This document shows, piece after piece, positions 44,644 to 55,176 of a stretch of 64,000 bases of DNA. A program made the translations under genes and the position numbers. The stretch lies in NCBI RefSeq assembly GCF_018137965.1, contig NZ_CP073100.1, forward strand, positions 1,736,001-1,800,000. The letters are read 5' to 3'. Position 1 is the first letter of the stretch. Each line of letters starts with the position of its first letter. The stretch is from Luteolibacter ambystomatis (GTDB lineage: Bacteria > Verrucomicrobiota > Verrucomicrobiia > Verrucomicrobiales > Akkermansiaceae). Under the pieces are notes generated by a model. That model did not search any database. It saw only the letters and a list, made by a program, of their open reading frames with translations, and was not told the DNA's origin.

Positions 44644-45693
44644 TCACTGCTGCTGTTGCTGTTGTTGTTCCAACTGCCATGCCAGCACCGTGGACGTCGG
44701 AGTGAACGACTCGACGGGCCGCGATTGCACGCGTTCCGGCATCAGCACATAGGTTTCGAAAATTTCGGCACCGATGGTATTGAAACGCTCCTGGAGGTGA
44801 TCGAGATATTCATGGAGGCCCATGTCGAAGACCTCTCCGGCGGAGGCGAAGCTGAGATCGGAAAACAGCTTCCCGGCCTCCCGCTCCGCTTCGCACGAAT
44901 AGGTGCCACGAGGCGTGTTGGAAATGCGGTGCAGGCTCTGGTCGATGCGGTTCAGGCAGAAACGCACGGAACGCGGGAAATCGTGGGAGAAAATCAGGAA
45001 CTTCACCACGTTCTCCGGGGTGATCTCGCCTTGGTATTCCTCGCGGAAGGCGCCCATCGCTCCGCAGGAGCGGAGAATGGCGCTCCAATGGAGTACTCCC
45101 GGCGAACCGGTTTCGGTGGCGTCCACTCCGGATGGCAGATAGTTCGCAATGTCCAGGAAGCGGGTCGTCTTGTCCGCGCGCTCCAGATAACGTCCCAGAT
45201 CCATGAACTCCCATGCTTCGGTGCGGGCGGTGGTCGATGCGGCGATGCCGTGGAAAGCCAGCGCCGCGCGACGGATCTGCGAATAGAACTTGGTGGGGTC
45301 GTGCTGCGCGACGAACGCGGCCTCGTCGGACTGGAGGTAGAGGTGGACGGAATTCAACTCCTCCCACAGTTCGTCCGAGAGCTGGTCGCGCACGGTGCGG
45401 GCGTTTTCGCGGGCCAGCGCGATGCACGAAACGATGCTGTTGGGATTGCGGCGGTCATCTGTTAGAAAGCGGACCACCTCGGCGCTGCCGGCTTTTTCGT
45501 AGAGCTTGTCGAAAGTCTCCTCGTCCCCGGTGCTGAGGATGATCGGCCGCCAGAAGGCGCGCAGGCGTTCGCTGTCGAGGCTTTCGAAATCGAGAAGGAG
45601 CTGCTGGTTGACGTCGATGAGGCGCGCGAGGTTGTCGGCGCGTTCGACGTTGCGAACCATCCAGTAGAGCGTGTTTGCGACTCGGGAGAGCAT
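44644..45693 (-). CDS. Alpha-E domain protein (DUF403)
   Basis: A 349-residue, mostly helical protein of the alpha-E family (MLSRVANTLYWMVRNVERAD, NLARLIDVNQQLLLD). It is always found beside CP-ATP-grasp genes; its own catalytic role is unknown. It lies 7 bases after the ATP-grasp stop, so the pair is translationally close. The C-terminus ends in seven glutamines encoded by a CAA/CAG run, directly before the stop, where the +1 frame gives an alternative start for the next gene. ATG 45693 is the standard start; the longer frame overlaps the upstream gene. Confidence 0.9.
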   Translation of the reverse strand: MLSRVANTLYWMVRNVERADNLARLIDVNQQLLLDFESLDSERLRAFWRPIILSTGDEETFDKLYEKAGSAEVVRFLTDDRRNPNSIVSCIALARENARTVRDQLSDELWEELNSVHLYLQSDEAAFVAQHDPTKFYSQIRRAALAFHGIAASTTARTEAWEFMDLGRYLERADKTTRFLDIANYLPSGVDATETGSPGVLHWSAILRSCGAMGAFREEYQGEITPENVVKFLIFSHDFPRSVRFCLNRIDQSLHRISNTPRGTYSCEAEREAGKLFSDLSFASAGEVFDMGLHEYLDHLQERFNTIGAEIFETYVLMPERVQSRPVESFTPTSTVLAWQLEQQQQQQQ

Positions 45694-45700
45694 GGGAAAA

Positions 45701-47131
45701 TCAGTGGCGGAGGACCCAGGTGTCTTTGCTGCCTCCACCTTGCGAGGAGTTGACCACCAGCGAGCCTTTGGTCAAGGCCACACGGGTCAGTCCGCCGGGG
45801 ACGATCTTGATGTCACGTCCGTAGATGATGTACGGCCGCAGGTCGAGGTGGCGCCCTTCCATCGCGCCCTCGCACCACGTGGGGCTGCGGGAAAGCGAAA
45901 CCACCGGCTGGGCGATGTAGTTCCGCGGATCGGCGATGATGCGTTCGCGGAAAGCCGCGATCTCCTCCTTGGTCGCCTGTGGTCCCATCAGCATGCCGTA
46001 GCCGCCGGACTCGTTCGCCGCCTTCACCACCAGCTCCGGGAGGTGGTCGAGGATGTATTTCAGATCCTCCTCCTCGGACGCGAGGTAGGTCGGGACATTC
46101 GGAAGGATCGGTTCCTGGCCGAGGTAGTACTCGATGATCTTCGGGACGAAGTAGTAGATCACCTTGTCATCCGCCACGCCCGTGCCGACCGCATTGGCGA
46201 GCGAGACGTTGCCGGCCCGGTAGGCCGCCATCAGGCCCGGCACGCCGAGCACCGAGTCCTTCCGGAAAACCGTGGGATCGAGGAAATCGTCATCAATGCG
46301 GCGGTAGATCGTATCCACCCGGACGAGGCCGCGGGTGGTGCGCATGTAGACGATGTTGTCGATCACAACAAGGTCGCGGCCCTCGACGATCTCAATGCCC
46401 ATCTCGCGGGCGAGATAGCAGTGCTCGAAGTAGGCGCTGTTGTAGCAGCCGGGGGTGAGCAACACGCACACCGGATCATCGGTCCGGCGCGGCGCGATGT
46501 GGTGGAGCATGTCCAGCAGGTCGCGAGGATAGGAACTCACCGAGCGCACGCCGAGGCTGTCGAAAAGCCCCGGGAAGGCGCGCTTCAAGGCATTCCGGTT
46601 TTCCAGGAGGTAGGAAGCCCCGGAAGGGCAGCGGCCATTGTCCTCGAGCACGTAGTAGACTCCATCGTGGCCGCGGATCAGGTCGCTGCCGCAAATGTGG
46701 ATGTAAATGTCTCCAGGGACGTTCACTCCGCGGAATTCCGGGCGGTAGTGCTTCGCGTTCTCGATGTAGTGGCGCGGGATCACCCCATCCCGGAGGATGT
46801 TCTGTTCGTGATAGATGTCGTGGAGGAACAGGTTCAGCGCCAGCAGCCGCTGCGTCAGTCCGGACTCCAGATGCTCCCACTCGTCCGCAGGGATCACCCG
46901 CGGCACGGGATCGAACGGAAAGATCCGCTCGGTGCCACGGTTGTCATGATAGACGTTGAAGGTGATGCCCTGGCGCAGGAAATAGAGCTCGCAGGTCGCC
47001 TTGCGGGACAGGAAATCGCGTTCGGAAAGGCCGTTGAACCGCTCGTAAAGGGGGGCGCAATGATCCCGGACGGATCCGGGGGCGGAGAACATTTCGTCGT
47101 AGAATTTTTCGGGTTCGTAGCCCTCGAACAT
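45701..47131 (-). CDS. Circularly permuted ATP-grasp protein (DUF404/DUF407)
   Basis: A 476-residue ATP-grasp enzyme of the circularly permuted type ([15 protein letters not shown] start). Family landmarks are [74 protein letters not shown] and [17 protein letters not shown], the latter holding the nucleotide-binding Lys. The family is predicted to join amino acids or amines to carboxylates. It starts the operon with alpha-E and transglutaminase genes; the product is presumably a peptide whose processing uses the transglutaminase. ATG 47131 was chosen; the extra 18 residues upstream are not family-like. Confidence 0.92.
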   Translation of the reverse strand: MFEGYEPEKFYDEMFSAPGSVRDHCAPLYERFNGLSERDFLSRKATCELYFLRQGITFNVYHDNRGTERIFPFDPVPRVIPADEWEHLESGLTQRLLALNLFLHDIYHEQNILRDGVIPRHYIENAKHYRPEFRGVNVPGDIYIHICGSDLIRGHDGVYYVLEDNGRCPSGASYLLENRNALKRAFPGLFDSLGVRSVSSYPRDLLDMLHHIAPRRTDDPVCVLLTPGCYNSAYFEHCYLAREMGIEIVEGRDLVVIDNIVYMRTTRGLVRVDTIYRRIDDDFLDPTVFRKDSVLGVPGLMAAYRAGNVSLANAVGTGVADDKVIYYFVPKIIEYYLGQEPILPNVPTYLASEEEDLKYILDHLPELVVKAANESGGYGMLMGPQATKEEIAAFRERIIADPRNYIAQPVVSLSRSPTWCEGAMEGRHLDLRPYIIYGRDIKIVPGGLTRVALTKGSLVVNSSQGGGSKDTWVLRH

Positions 47132-47459
47132 AAGAAAAGGGGTTTCATCCGCCCAAATAGCAGCCCGTGGGCCAAGTTTCAACATCCGTCGATCAACACC
47201 CCGAATGCGGATACCCCAAACGCATTCGGCGGGGTCATGAAGCAGGCAATTTCAGCGAATTATTGCGACTCATTCGCAATACCTATTTTGTGTTTTTTGG
47301 GCTTCATGGAAAGCCTCCGGCAATGCCATGGATGCCCGGTCCGCGCGCGCATACGTTCGGTCGCCATTACAATTTTCAAAGCACCGAGTCTCCCCTTGTC
47401 ACGGAGGAGGCAGCTACCTATCAAACCCGTCGTCCGCTTACTTCGTCTTCCCGCCACCC
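47132..47459. promoter_or_regulatory. Divergent regulatory gap between ATP-grasp and sdh operons
   Basis: This 328-base stretch has no gene. It contains an inverted repeat at 47198-47235 (ACCCCGAATGCG with CGCATTCGGCGGGGT), a second perfect one at 47262-47280 (ATTGCG-N7-CGCAAT) and a sigma-70-like promoter at 47396-47424 pointing at sdhC. The middle is relatively AT-rich (about 47255-47305). The inverted repeats are placed to control the ATP-grasp operon, but no binding protein can be named. Confidence 0.55.
47396..47424 (+). promoter_or_regulatory. Candidate sigma-70 promoter of sdhCAB
   Basis: TTGTCA (one mismatch to TTGACA) and TATCAA (two mismatches to TATAAT) are spaced by 17 bases and end 35 bases before the sdhC start codon. 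The match is by eye only. Confidence 0.5.
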
Positions 47460-48173
47460 ATGAACGTCCTCTCCCGCAGCTTGTGTTCATTCTGGAGCTC
47501 TTCGATCGGCAAGAAGCTCATCGTCGCCATCACCGGCCTGGTTCTGGTCCTTTTCCTCGCGGGGCACCTGGCGGGCAACCTGGTGGTCTTTCTGGGACGC
47601 GGGCCGTTCAATGATTACGCGCAATTCCTGCACCATTTCCTCCACGGTGCGGGCGTGTGGATCGCCCGCATCGGGTTGCTGGTCTGCCTGGTGCTGCACG
47701 TCTGGGCCACGATCCTGCTGACGAAGGAAAACAAGGCCGCCCGTGAACCCTATGCCTATGAGGCGACCGTGCAGGCCTCGAAGTCCTCGCGGATCATGAT
47801 CTGGAGCGGTCTCACGATCCTCGCCTTCGTGGTCTATCACCTGATGCATTTCACCGCCCACATCGGCAACAGCTACGGTACCTATGTCGATGCCGACTAC
47901 CTCGCCAAGCACGGCGAGGTCCGCATGGATGCCTGGAAAATGGTGATCGACGGCTTCTCGGTCTGGTATGTCGTCCTCTTCTACCTCATCGCGATGACGA
48001 TGCTGTGCTCGCACCTTTCCCACGGTGTGGCCTCCATCTTCCAGACGCTGGGCCTGCGCTCGCGCAAGTCGAAGGGCCTCATCTGCGCGATCAGCAAGGG
48101 CTACGCCGCGCTGATCTGGTTCGGCTTCATCTCCATCCCGCTCGCGATCCTCATCTTCCGCTTCGGTCGCTGA
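47460..48173 (+). CDS. sdhC: Succinate dehydrogenase cytochrome b558 subunit
   Basis: The 237-residue membrane anchor of complex II, of the single-subunit b558 type (Bacteroidetes/Bacillus style). Five membrane helices are visible, with heme-ligand candidates in [26 protein letters not shown] and LSHG. It binds two hemes and feeds electrons from the iron-sulfur subunit to quinone. ATG 47460 (MNVLSRSL) is used. sdhA begins 31 bases downstream, forming the usual C-A-B operon. Confidence 0.93.
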   Translation: MNVLSRSLCSFWSSSIGKKLIVAITGLVLVLFLAGHLAGNLVVFLGRGPFNDYAQFLHHFLHGAGVWIARIGLLVCLVLHVWATILLTKENKAAREPYAYEATVQASKSSRIMIWSGLTILAFVVYHLMHFTAHIGNSYGTYVDADYLAKHGEVRMDAWKMVIDGFSVWYVVLFYLIAMTMLCSHLSHGVASIFQTLGLRSRKSKGLICAISKGYAALIWFGFISIPLAILIFRFGR

Positions 48174-48204
48174 ATCATCCCCGCAACCCATACTTTCCAC
48201 CGAC

Positions 48205-50175
<1,971 letters not shown>

Positions 50176-50194
50176 ACCTTCCGCCGACCATACC

Positions 50195-50959
50195 ATGTCC
50201 AAGAAGCTCAATCTCACTCTCAAGGTCTGGCGTCAGAAGAACGCCGACGCCACCGGCAAGATCGAAACCTACGCGGCGAAGGATATCCCCGAGGAAGCTT
50301 CCTTCCTCGAGATGCTCGACATCGTCAACGAGGAGCTCGTGAACTCCGGTGACGAGCCGATCCACTTCGACCACGACTGCCGCGAAGGCATCTGCGGCAT
50401 GTGCTCGCTGACCATCAACGGCATCCCGCACGGCAAGGACCGCGGCGTGACCACCTGCCAGCTCCACATGCGCAAGTTCTCGGATGGCGACACCATCTGG
50501 ATCGAACCGTTCCGCGCCAAGGCCTTCCCGGTCATCCGCGACCTGATCACGGACCGCTCGGCCTTCGACCGCATCATTGCCTCCGGTGGTTACATCGACG
50601 TCCGCACCGGCTCCGCCGTGGATGCGAACGCCCTGCCGATCCCGAAGGCGGATGCCGACTCGGCTTTCGACGCCGCCGCCTGCATCGGCTGCGGTGCCTG
50701 CGTGGCCGCGTGCAAGAACGCCTCCGCGATGCTCTTCGTCTCCGCGAAGGTGAGCCACCTCGGCCACCTGCCGCAGGGCCAGCCGGAGCGCGACAAGCGC
50801 GTGCTTGCGATGGTCCGCCAGATGGATTCCGAAGGCTTCGGCAACTGCACCAACCAGTACGAGTGCGAGGCCGTCTGCCCGAAGGAAATCAGCGCCGACC
50901 ACATCGCCCGCATGAACCGCGACTACGCCAAGGCCGCTGCCAGCGAGGCACTGGTCTGA
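50195..50959 (+). CDS. sdhB: Succinate dehydrogenase iron-sulfur subunit
   Basis: A 254-residue electron-transfer subunit. The [2Fe-2S] ligands are C62, C67, C70 and C88 ([15 protein letters not shown]). The [4Fe-4S] motif is [15 protein letters not shown], and the [3Fe-4S] motif is [14 protein letters not shown]. It carries electrons from SdhA to the heme subunit SdhC. ATG 50195 (MSKKLNLTL) was chosen because the first beta strand starts there. A strong terminator follows, closing the sdh operon. Confidence 0.97.
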   Translation: MSKKLNLTLKVWRQKNADATGKIETYAAKDIPEEASFLEMLDIVNEELVNSGDEPIHFDHDCREGICGMCSLTINGIPHGKDRGVTTCQLHMRKFSDGDTIWIEPFRAKAFPVIRDLITDRSAFDRIIASGGYIDVRTGSAVDANALPIPKADADSAFDAAACIGCGACVAACKNASAMLFVSAKVSHLGHLPQGQPERDKRVLAMVRQMDSEGFGNCTNQYECEAVCPKEISADHIARMNRDYAKAAASEALV

Positions 50960-50976
50960 TCGTTGCCCTCGTTTTC

Positions 50977-51012
50977 AAAAGCTAGGATCGGTTCTCCGAT
51001 CCTGGCTTTTTG
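50977..51012 (+). terminator. Intrinsic terminator of sdhCAB
   Basis: GCTAGGATCGG pairs with CCGATCCTGGC around TTCT, preceded by A residues and followed by TTTTTG. The stem is about eleven bases, beginning some twenty bases after sdhB. Confidence 0.85.
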
Positions 51013-51015
51013 TTC

Positions 51016-51039
51016 GTGGCGGCGGTTTCCAACCGCCAC
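51016..51039. repeat. GTGGCGG hairpin repeat, related to 1-80
   Basis: GTGGCGG and CCGCCAC flank CGGTTTCCAA, a 7-base perfect stem. The GGTTTCCAACC core matches the arms of the element at 1-80. It lies between the sdh terminator and the mutase 3' end. Confidence 0.6.
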
Positions 51040-51041
51040 CA

Positions 51042-52790
51042 TCACACCAGCGGCCTGAACCGTCCCACCGTCTCCTGCAAGGCCTTCGTAATCTGCCCCA
51101 GCGAACAATACTCCACCGTCTCAATCAATTCGCTGAACACATTCCCACCGTCCCTCACCACGCGGGTCAATCGCGCCAGCGCAACCAGCGCACGCTCCGC
51201 ATTCCTCAGTTTGAAATCTTGGAGCCGATCGATCTGAAACTGCTTCCGTTCATCGGGAATCCTCACCAGCACCGGAACCGGCCGCGGCTCGTCACTCCAA
51301 TACCGGTTCACCCCGATCACCGGTCGCGTGCCATCGGCAATCTGCCGTTCATACCGATACCCCGCCGCTTGGATCGCGGACCGTTGGTAACGCTGTTCCA
51401 TCGCCTCCAATACGCCACCCAGACGGTCCAACGTCTCGAATTCTGTTAGAATCGCCGCTTCCACCGCGCGTTCCACCTGCGTCATCCCCGATGAACCGGC
51501 GAGCAGGTTCATCGTGTGGCGGAACAAACCGCTTTCCTCCAGCAGGATCGACTGCGCATGCGATGCCAGCCGCGCGTATTCCTCCGTGGGCGTGGTGAAG
51601 GGTTCATCCGCGCTGTTGCTGTGGCACGAATTCGTTCCATTGAGGCAGGCCAGCAACAACTCCAGAGCCGTGCGGGTAAGGTTATTCTTGAACTCCGCCG
51701 ATACCAGCGAGCGCCCGCTGGTCTGGGTGTGCAGCTTGAACGACTGCCCGCGCTCCGTCGCACCGAACACATCGCGCATCCCGATCGCCCACAGCTTCCG
51801 GCAGACACGCGCCAACGCCACGAATTCCACATCCAGCGAGCAATCGAGGAAGAACGAAAGCCGCGGCGCAAACTCATCCACCGGCAATCCGCGCTGCCGC
51901 AGCATCTCCACATACGCGAATCCGTTCGATAGCGTGAACGCCGCCTGTTGCACCGGCGTCGCTCCGGCCTGCGAGATGTGATAGCCGCTGATCGATACCG
52001 GATACCACCGTGGCATCTTCCGCACGCAGTGCTCGCACATGTCCAACAGGAACCGCAGCGAATCCTCCACCGGGAACAGCACCTCGTTCTGCGCCTGCAC
52101 TTCCTTGAGAATATCCGCCTGCACCGTGCCGCGCAGCTTCTCCGCGGCATCCTTACCAAACCGCCGTTTCGCCGCCGCCACGAACATCGCGAGGATCGTC
52201 GGAGCCGGTCCATTGATCGTCATCGAGACGGACGTGGAAGCCGCCGTGAGATCAAAGCCCGCATAAAGCTTCTCCATGTCCTCCACCGTATCGATGGCCA
52301 CCCCGCCCTCTCCGATCTTGCCGAAGACTCCGGGCTCATCGCTGTCCATGCCATAGAGCGTCGGTCCATCGAAGGCCGTGCTCATGCGGTGCGAGCGCTG
52401 GTTCTTCGTCAGCAGATGGAAGCGCTCGTTGGTATCTTCCGCCAGGCCGAGTCCCGCGAACAATCGCGTCGGCTCCTCCGTGCGCGGGCCTTCAATGGGA
52501 TCGAGATACAGCTCCGGGTACGCCGATGAAATGTATGGAAATTTCCCCGGCAATCCCTCGCCCTGGAGAAACTTCACCACCGCCCCCGGCTCATCGAGCT
52601 CCGGCAGCGCCAGCCTTGGAAGGCGCAGGCCGGTCGGTGTCTCCACCTCGGGAACCTTGGCTCGAAGCACACGCCACTCTTCCATCACGGCCTGTCCTTT
52701 CGCCGGGTCGGATCGGACCTCCGCCACGCGCTCTTCCACCGCCGCATTGAAACGGCGTATGGCCTCCACGATGTCCCCCAGTGTTTTCAT
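51042..52790 (-). CDS. Acyl-CoA mutase large domain, split IcmF type
   Basis: A 582-residue protein matching the C-terminal mutase part of IcmF, the fused isobutyryl-CoA mutase. Matching segments include FAGLGLAEDTNERFHLL, MSTAFDGPTLYG, STSVSMTINGPAPTILAMF, GTVQADILKEVQAQN and SISGYHISQAGATPVQ. The specificity pair looks ICM-like: F111 at the Tyr89 position of methylmalonyl-CoA mutase and Q234 at its Arg207. So isobutyryl-/n-butyryl-CoA isomerisation is more likely than methylmalonyl-CoA. The cobalamin and GTPase domains are on the overlapping upstream gene (ATGA). ATG 52790 was chosen for that overlap. Confidence 0.88.
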   Translation of the reverse strand: MKTLGDIVEAIRRFNAAVEERVAEVRSDPAKGQAVMEEWRVLRAKVPEVETPTGLRLPRLALPELDEPGAVVKFLQGEGLPGKFPYISSAYPELYLDPIEGPRTEEPTRLFAGLGLAEDTNERFHLLTKNQRSHRMSTAFDGPTLYGMDSDEPGVFGKIGEGGVAIDTVEDMEKLYAGFDLTAASTSVSMTINGPAPTILAMFVAAAKRRFGKDAAEKLRGTVQADILKEVQAQNEVLFPVEDSLRFLLDMCEHCVRKMPRWYPVSISGYHISQAGATPVQQAAFTLSNGFAYVEMLRQRGLPVDEFAPRLSFFLDCSLDVEFVALARVCRKLWAIGMRDVFGATERGQSFKLHTQTSGRSLVSAEFKNNLTRTALELLLACLNGTNSCHSNSADEPFTTPTEEYARLASHAQSILLEESGLFRHTMNLLAGSSGMTQVERAVEAAILTEFETLDRLGGVLEAMEQRYQRSAIQAAGYRYERQIADGTRPVIGVNRYWSDEPRPVPVLVRIPDERKQFQIDRLQDFKLRNAERALVALARLTRVVRDGGNVFSELIETVEYCSLGQITKALQETVGRFRPLV

Positions 52791-53890
52791 AGCAGCTTCA
52801 AGAGTTCGGCAACTCCCGCGTCCCCATGCCGGCTGGCCACGCTCCGCACCAGCGGCTTGCCCGGGGCGATGGCGTCGAGATGGCGGCGAATCTCCAGTGC
52901 CGCTGCATCGCTGCCCGGCCGATCCTGCTTGTTCGCCACCACGATGTCCGCCACTTCCAGCATCAGGATCTTCTGAAGCTGCAGGCGCGCGCCGTAGTCG
53001 GTGTTCATCACCAGAATCCGGCGATCCACCATCCGATCCGGAAACGGCAGCGCTTCCTGGCCGATGCCGACCGTCTCCACCATCACCAGGTCGAATCCGG
53101 CCTCGGCCGAGGACAGCCATGCCAAGGCGGGCCCCGTCGCGGGTGACAATCCACCCTGCCGCCCCCGCGTCGCCATGCTGCGCAGGAACACACGGTCATC
53201 CTGTGCATACACCATCGTCGCCCGGTCTCCCAGCAACGCTCCCTGATGCAGCGTGCTGGGATCGTGGGACAAGATCGCCACCCGATGGGCCGGATGCTCC
53301 ACCAGATACTGGCGCGTGAGTTCATCGATGAGGGTCGTCTTCCCAGCTCCTCCTGGCCCCGTGATGCCCACTACCTTCGCAGATCCGCGGGATGGAGCAT
53401 CCAGAATCATCCCCTCCTCCAGACACGTGATCATCCTCGCGAGGCAAAGGGGGGCGCCTGCCTCAAGGTGCTCCGGCTTCTCCACTGTGCGCTCATAACG
53501 CTCCCGGACATAGCCCACCATGTCATCGAACGATGCACCGGCCAAAAAGATCCGGTCCGTCCCCTCCACATGCATCCGCTCCGCGTCCGCCGGAGTGATG
53601 GTTCCCCCGCCCCCGCCGAACAATCCGATCTCCCGACGCCCGGCTTTCCCCAATCCGTCCGCAACCTCGCGGAAAAACTCAATGTGGCCGCCATTGTAGC
53701 TGGAGATACCCACCGCCGCCACATCCTCCTGCACCGCCGCCCGGACAATATCCGCCACCGACCGGTGGAAACCCAGATAGACCACCTCGATCCCGTGGCG
53801 GATCAACTCCAGATTGACCGCCGTGATCGCGCTGTCGTGACCGTCGCACAGCGGGACGGCGGTGAGCACGCGAACGGGAAACCCGGCCAT
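52787..53890 (-). CDS. B12-binding plus MeaB-type GTPase domains, split IcmF type
   Basis: A 367-residue protein fusing two domains in IcmF order. Residues 1-135 are a cobalamin-binding domain: DGHDSA (16-21) with the cobalt-ligand H18, SSYNGGH and FGGGGGTI. From about 170 comes a MeaB/ArgK-type GTPase chaperone: Walker A GPGGAGKT (178-185), GALLGDR, SMATRG, ETVGIGQ and NKQDRPGSDAA. Its stop overlaps the start of the mutase gene by four bases (ATGA). Together the two genes reconstruct a complete IcmF, normally a single chain of over 1000 residues. The G-domain likely guards cofactor loading. Confidence 0.9.
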   Translation of the reverse strand: MAGFPVRVLTAVPLCDGHDSAITAVNLELIRHGIEVVYLGFHRSVADIVRAAVQEDVAAVGISSYNGGHIEFFREVADGLGKAGRREIGLFGGGGGTITPADAERMHVEGTDRIFLAGASFDDMVGYVRERYERTVEKPEHLEAGAPLCLARMITCLEEGMILDAPSRGSAKVVGITGPGGAGKTTLIDELTRQYLVEHPAHRVAILSHDPSTLHQGALLGDRATMVYAQDDRVFLRSMATRGRQGGLSPATGPALAWLSSAEAGFDLVMVETVGIGQEALPFPDRMVDRRILVMNTDYGARLQLQKILMLEVADIVVANKQDRPGSDAAALEIRRHLDAIAPGKPLVRSVASRHGDAGVAELLKLL

Positions 53891-53953
53891 GCTTCACCAT
53901 AGCAGAGTCCGCCGCGTCACGCGATCATTTCCAGGAGGCGCTACAACATTCCA

Positions 53954-55063
53954 TCAAGACAGGTCCTCGTTGAAGTAGACCTTGATGAACTTCATCTTCT
54001 TGTCCTCGTCGAAGCCACGTTCCAACACCGAATCCGCCTCACCGGAAAGCGTGGGCTTCAAATGAATCTCCACGCCGGTGTCCAGCTTCACTACCGCAGC
54101 GATCTTCTTCTTCGCCTTGTTCACGTCCTTCTTGGAAATTTGGAAGGAATCATCGAATGTGTGACCTTGATCCCGCTCCACCTCGGCGCGGTGGCGCTTG
54201 AATTTTTCCACCGCCTCCGGAGTCTTGAGCACCTGCTCCTCGAATTCCTGGAGACTGAAGTTCTCCTTTTCCTCGAAATAGGAGATCGCATCCCGGGCCG
54301 CGCTGTGGGTGCCCCATGGCGGCGTGTCATCGCCCGGCTCGGTTTCCTCCGGAGCCTGTTCCTTGCGCGCTTCCTTCTTTGCCTTCTCTTCCTTCTTCAC
54401 GAAGGCCACCGCCATGTCCGCGTATTTGTTGGTCAGGAATGAAGGATCGGTCACCGGCACCACGCCGAGGAAGTCACGCACCCAGAAGCGCGACTCCGCA
54501 CCGGAGCGGTCGAAGGTCAGGACATGGTAGCCCTTTTGCGCATGGTGGTTCAGGATCAGGCAACCCTTGTCGATCTTCTCCGGATTGATGCCCTGCTCGG
54601 TGTGGAGTTCGAGGTCGCCGTCCTTCGTGGAGATGCTCAGGAACGGCACCACGCTCTCCGATTTGAGAATGCAGATACCCTGCACCAGCTCGCCATTCAC
54701 CTCGATATCCCTGATGAAGGAGATGCAGAGATCGCCGGACTTGATGTTCGGATGGTTCGACTTCGAGTAGAGGCGCTTCGCGATGTCGCAGCCGCGCTCC
54801 AGCAACCCATCCTCCGAATTGAAAATCGCCGTCGCCAGCGAGTTCATCTCGTGCTGATCGAGCGAGGAATGATGGCTGAAGCGATGACCGGAGAGGTTCT
54901 TGAACGGCTTCAGGAAGATCGCCGTCAGCACCTCCTGATCCGCCTCATCCACATGGAAGACCTGCTTGGAGGTCTGCAAGGGTTCCTCGCGCTGCGGGTG
55001 GCCCACTTTGGCGAGGACGAGACGGGTGGCGGATGCGGAGGTGAAGCGGATCTTGGCAGCCAT
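53954..55063 (-). CDS. Nucleoid-associated protein, NA37/YejK-like
   Basis: A 369-residue protein resembling the NA37 nucleoid-associated family. Supporting segments are SGDLCISFIRDIEVNGELVQ, ILKSESVVPFLSI, ILNHHAQKGYHVLTFDRSGA and FWVRDFLGVVPVTDPSFLTN. A charged Lys/Glu-rich insert (KKEEKAKKEARKEQAPEETE) lies near 230-250 and the C-terminus is rich in charge. In related bacteria such proteins bind DNA, but this family's function is only partly known. It is a single gene, upstream of the pectin locus and not clearly part of any operon. Confidence 0.75.
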   Translation of the reverse strand: MAAKIRFTSASATRLVLAKVGHPQREEPLQTSKQVFHVDEADQEVLTAIFLKPFKNLSGHRFSHHSSLDQHEMNSLATAIFNSEDGLLERGCDIAKRLYSKSNHPNIKSGDLCISFIRDIEVNGELVQGICILKSESVVPFLSISTKDGDLELHTEQGINPEKIDKGCLILNHHAQKGYHVLTFDRSGAESRFWVRDFLGVVPVTDPSFLTNKYADMAVAFVKKEEKAKKEARKEQAPEETEPGDDTPPWGTHSAARDAISYFEEKENFSLQEFEEQVLKTPEAVEKFKRHRAEVERDQGHTFDDSFQISKKDVNKAKKKIAAVVKLDTGVEIHLKPTLSGEADSVLERGFDEDKKMKFIKVYFNEDLS

Positions 55064-55176
55064 GGCGACGGGAGGCGGAACCTAGGCGGATCCCCGGTTT
55101 TGAAAATCAAAAATCGGGGCCGTATTCACCACCGGTTCGCTCCCCGTTCACACTCAGGCAGTCGCACGTTTGCGTT

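Noticed and set aside
52791-53120. N-terminal extension of the mutase
   Set aside because: The extra 110 residues are the shifted frame of the GTPase gene, and ATG 52790 gives a normal ATGA overlap.
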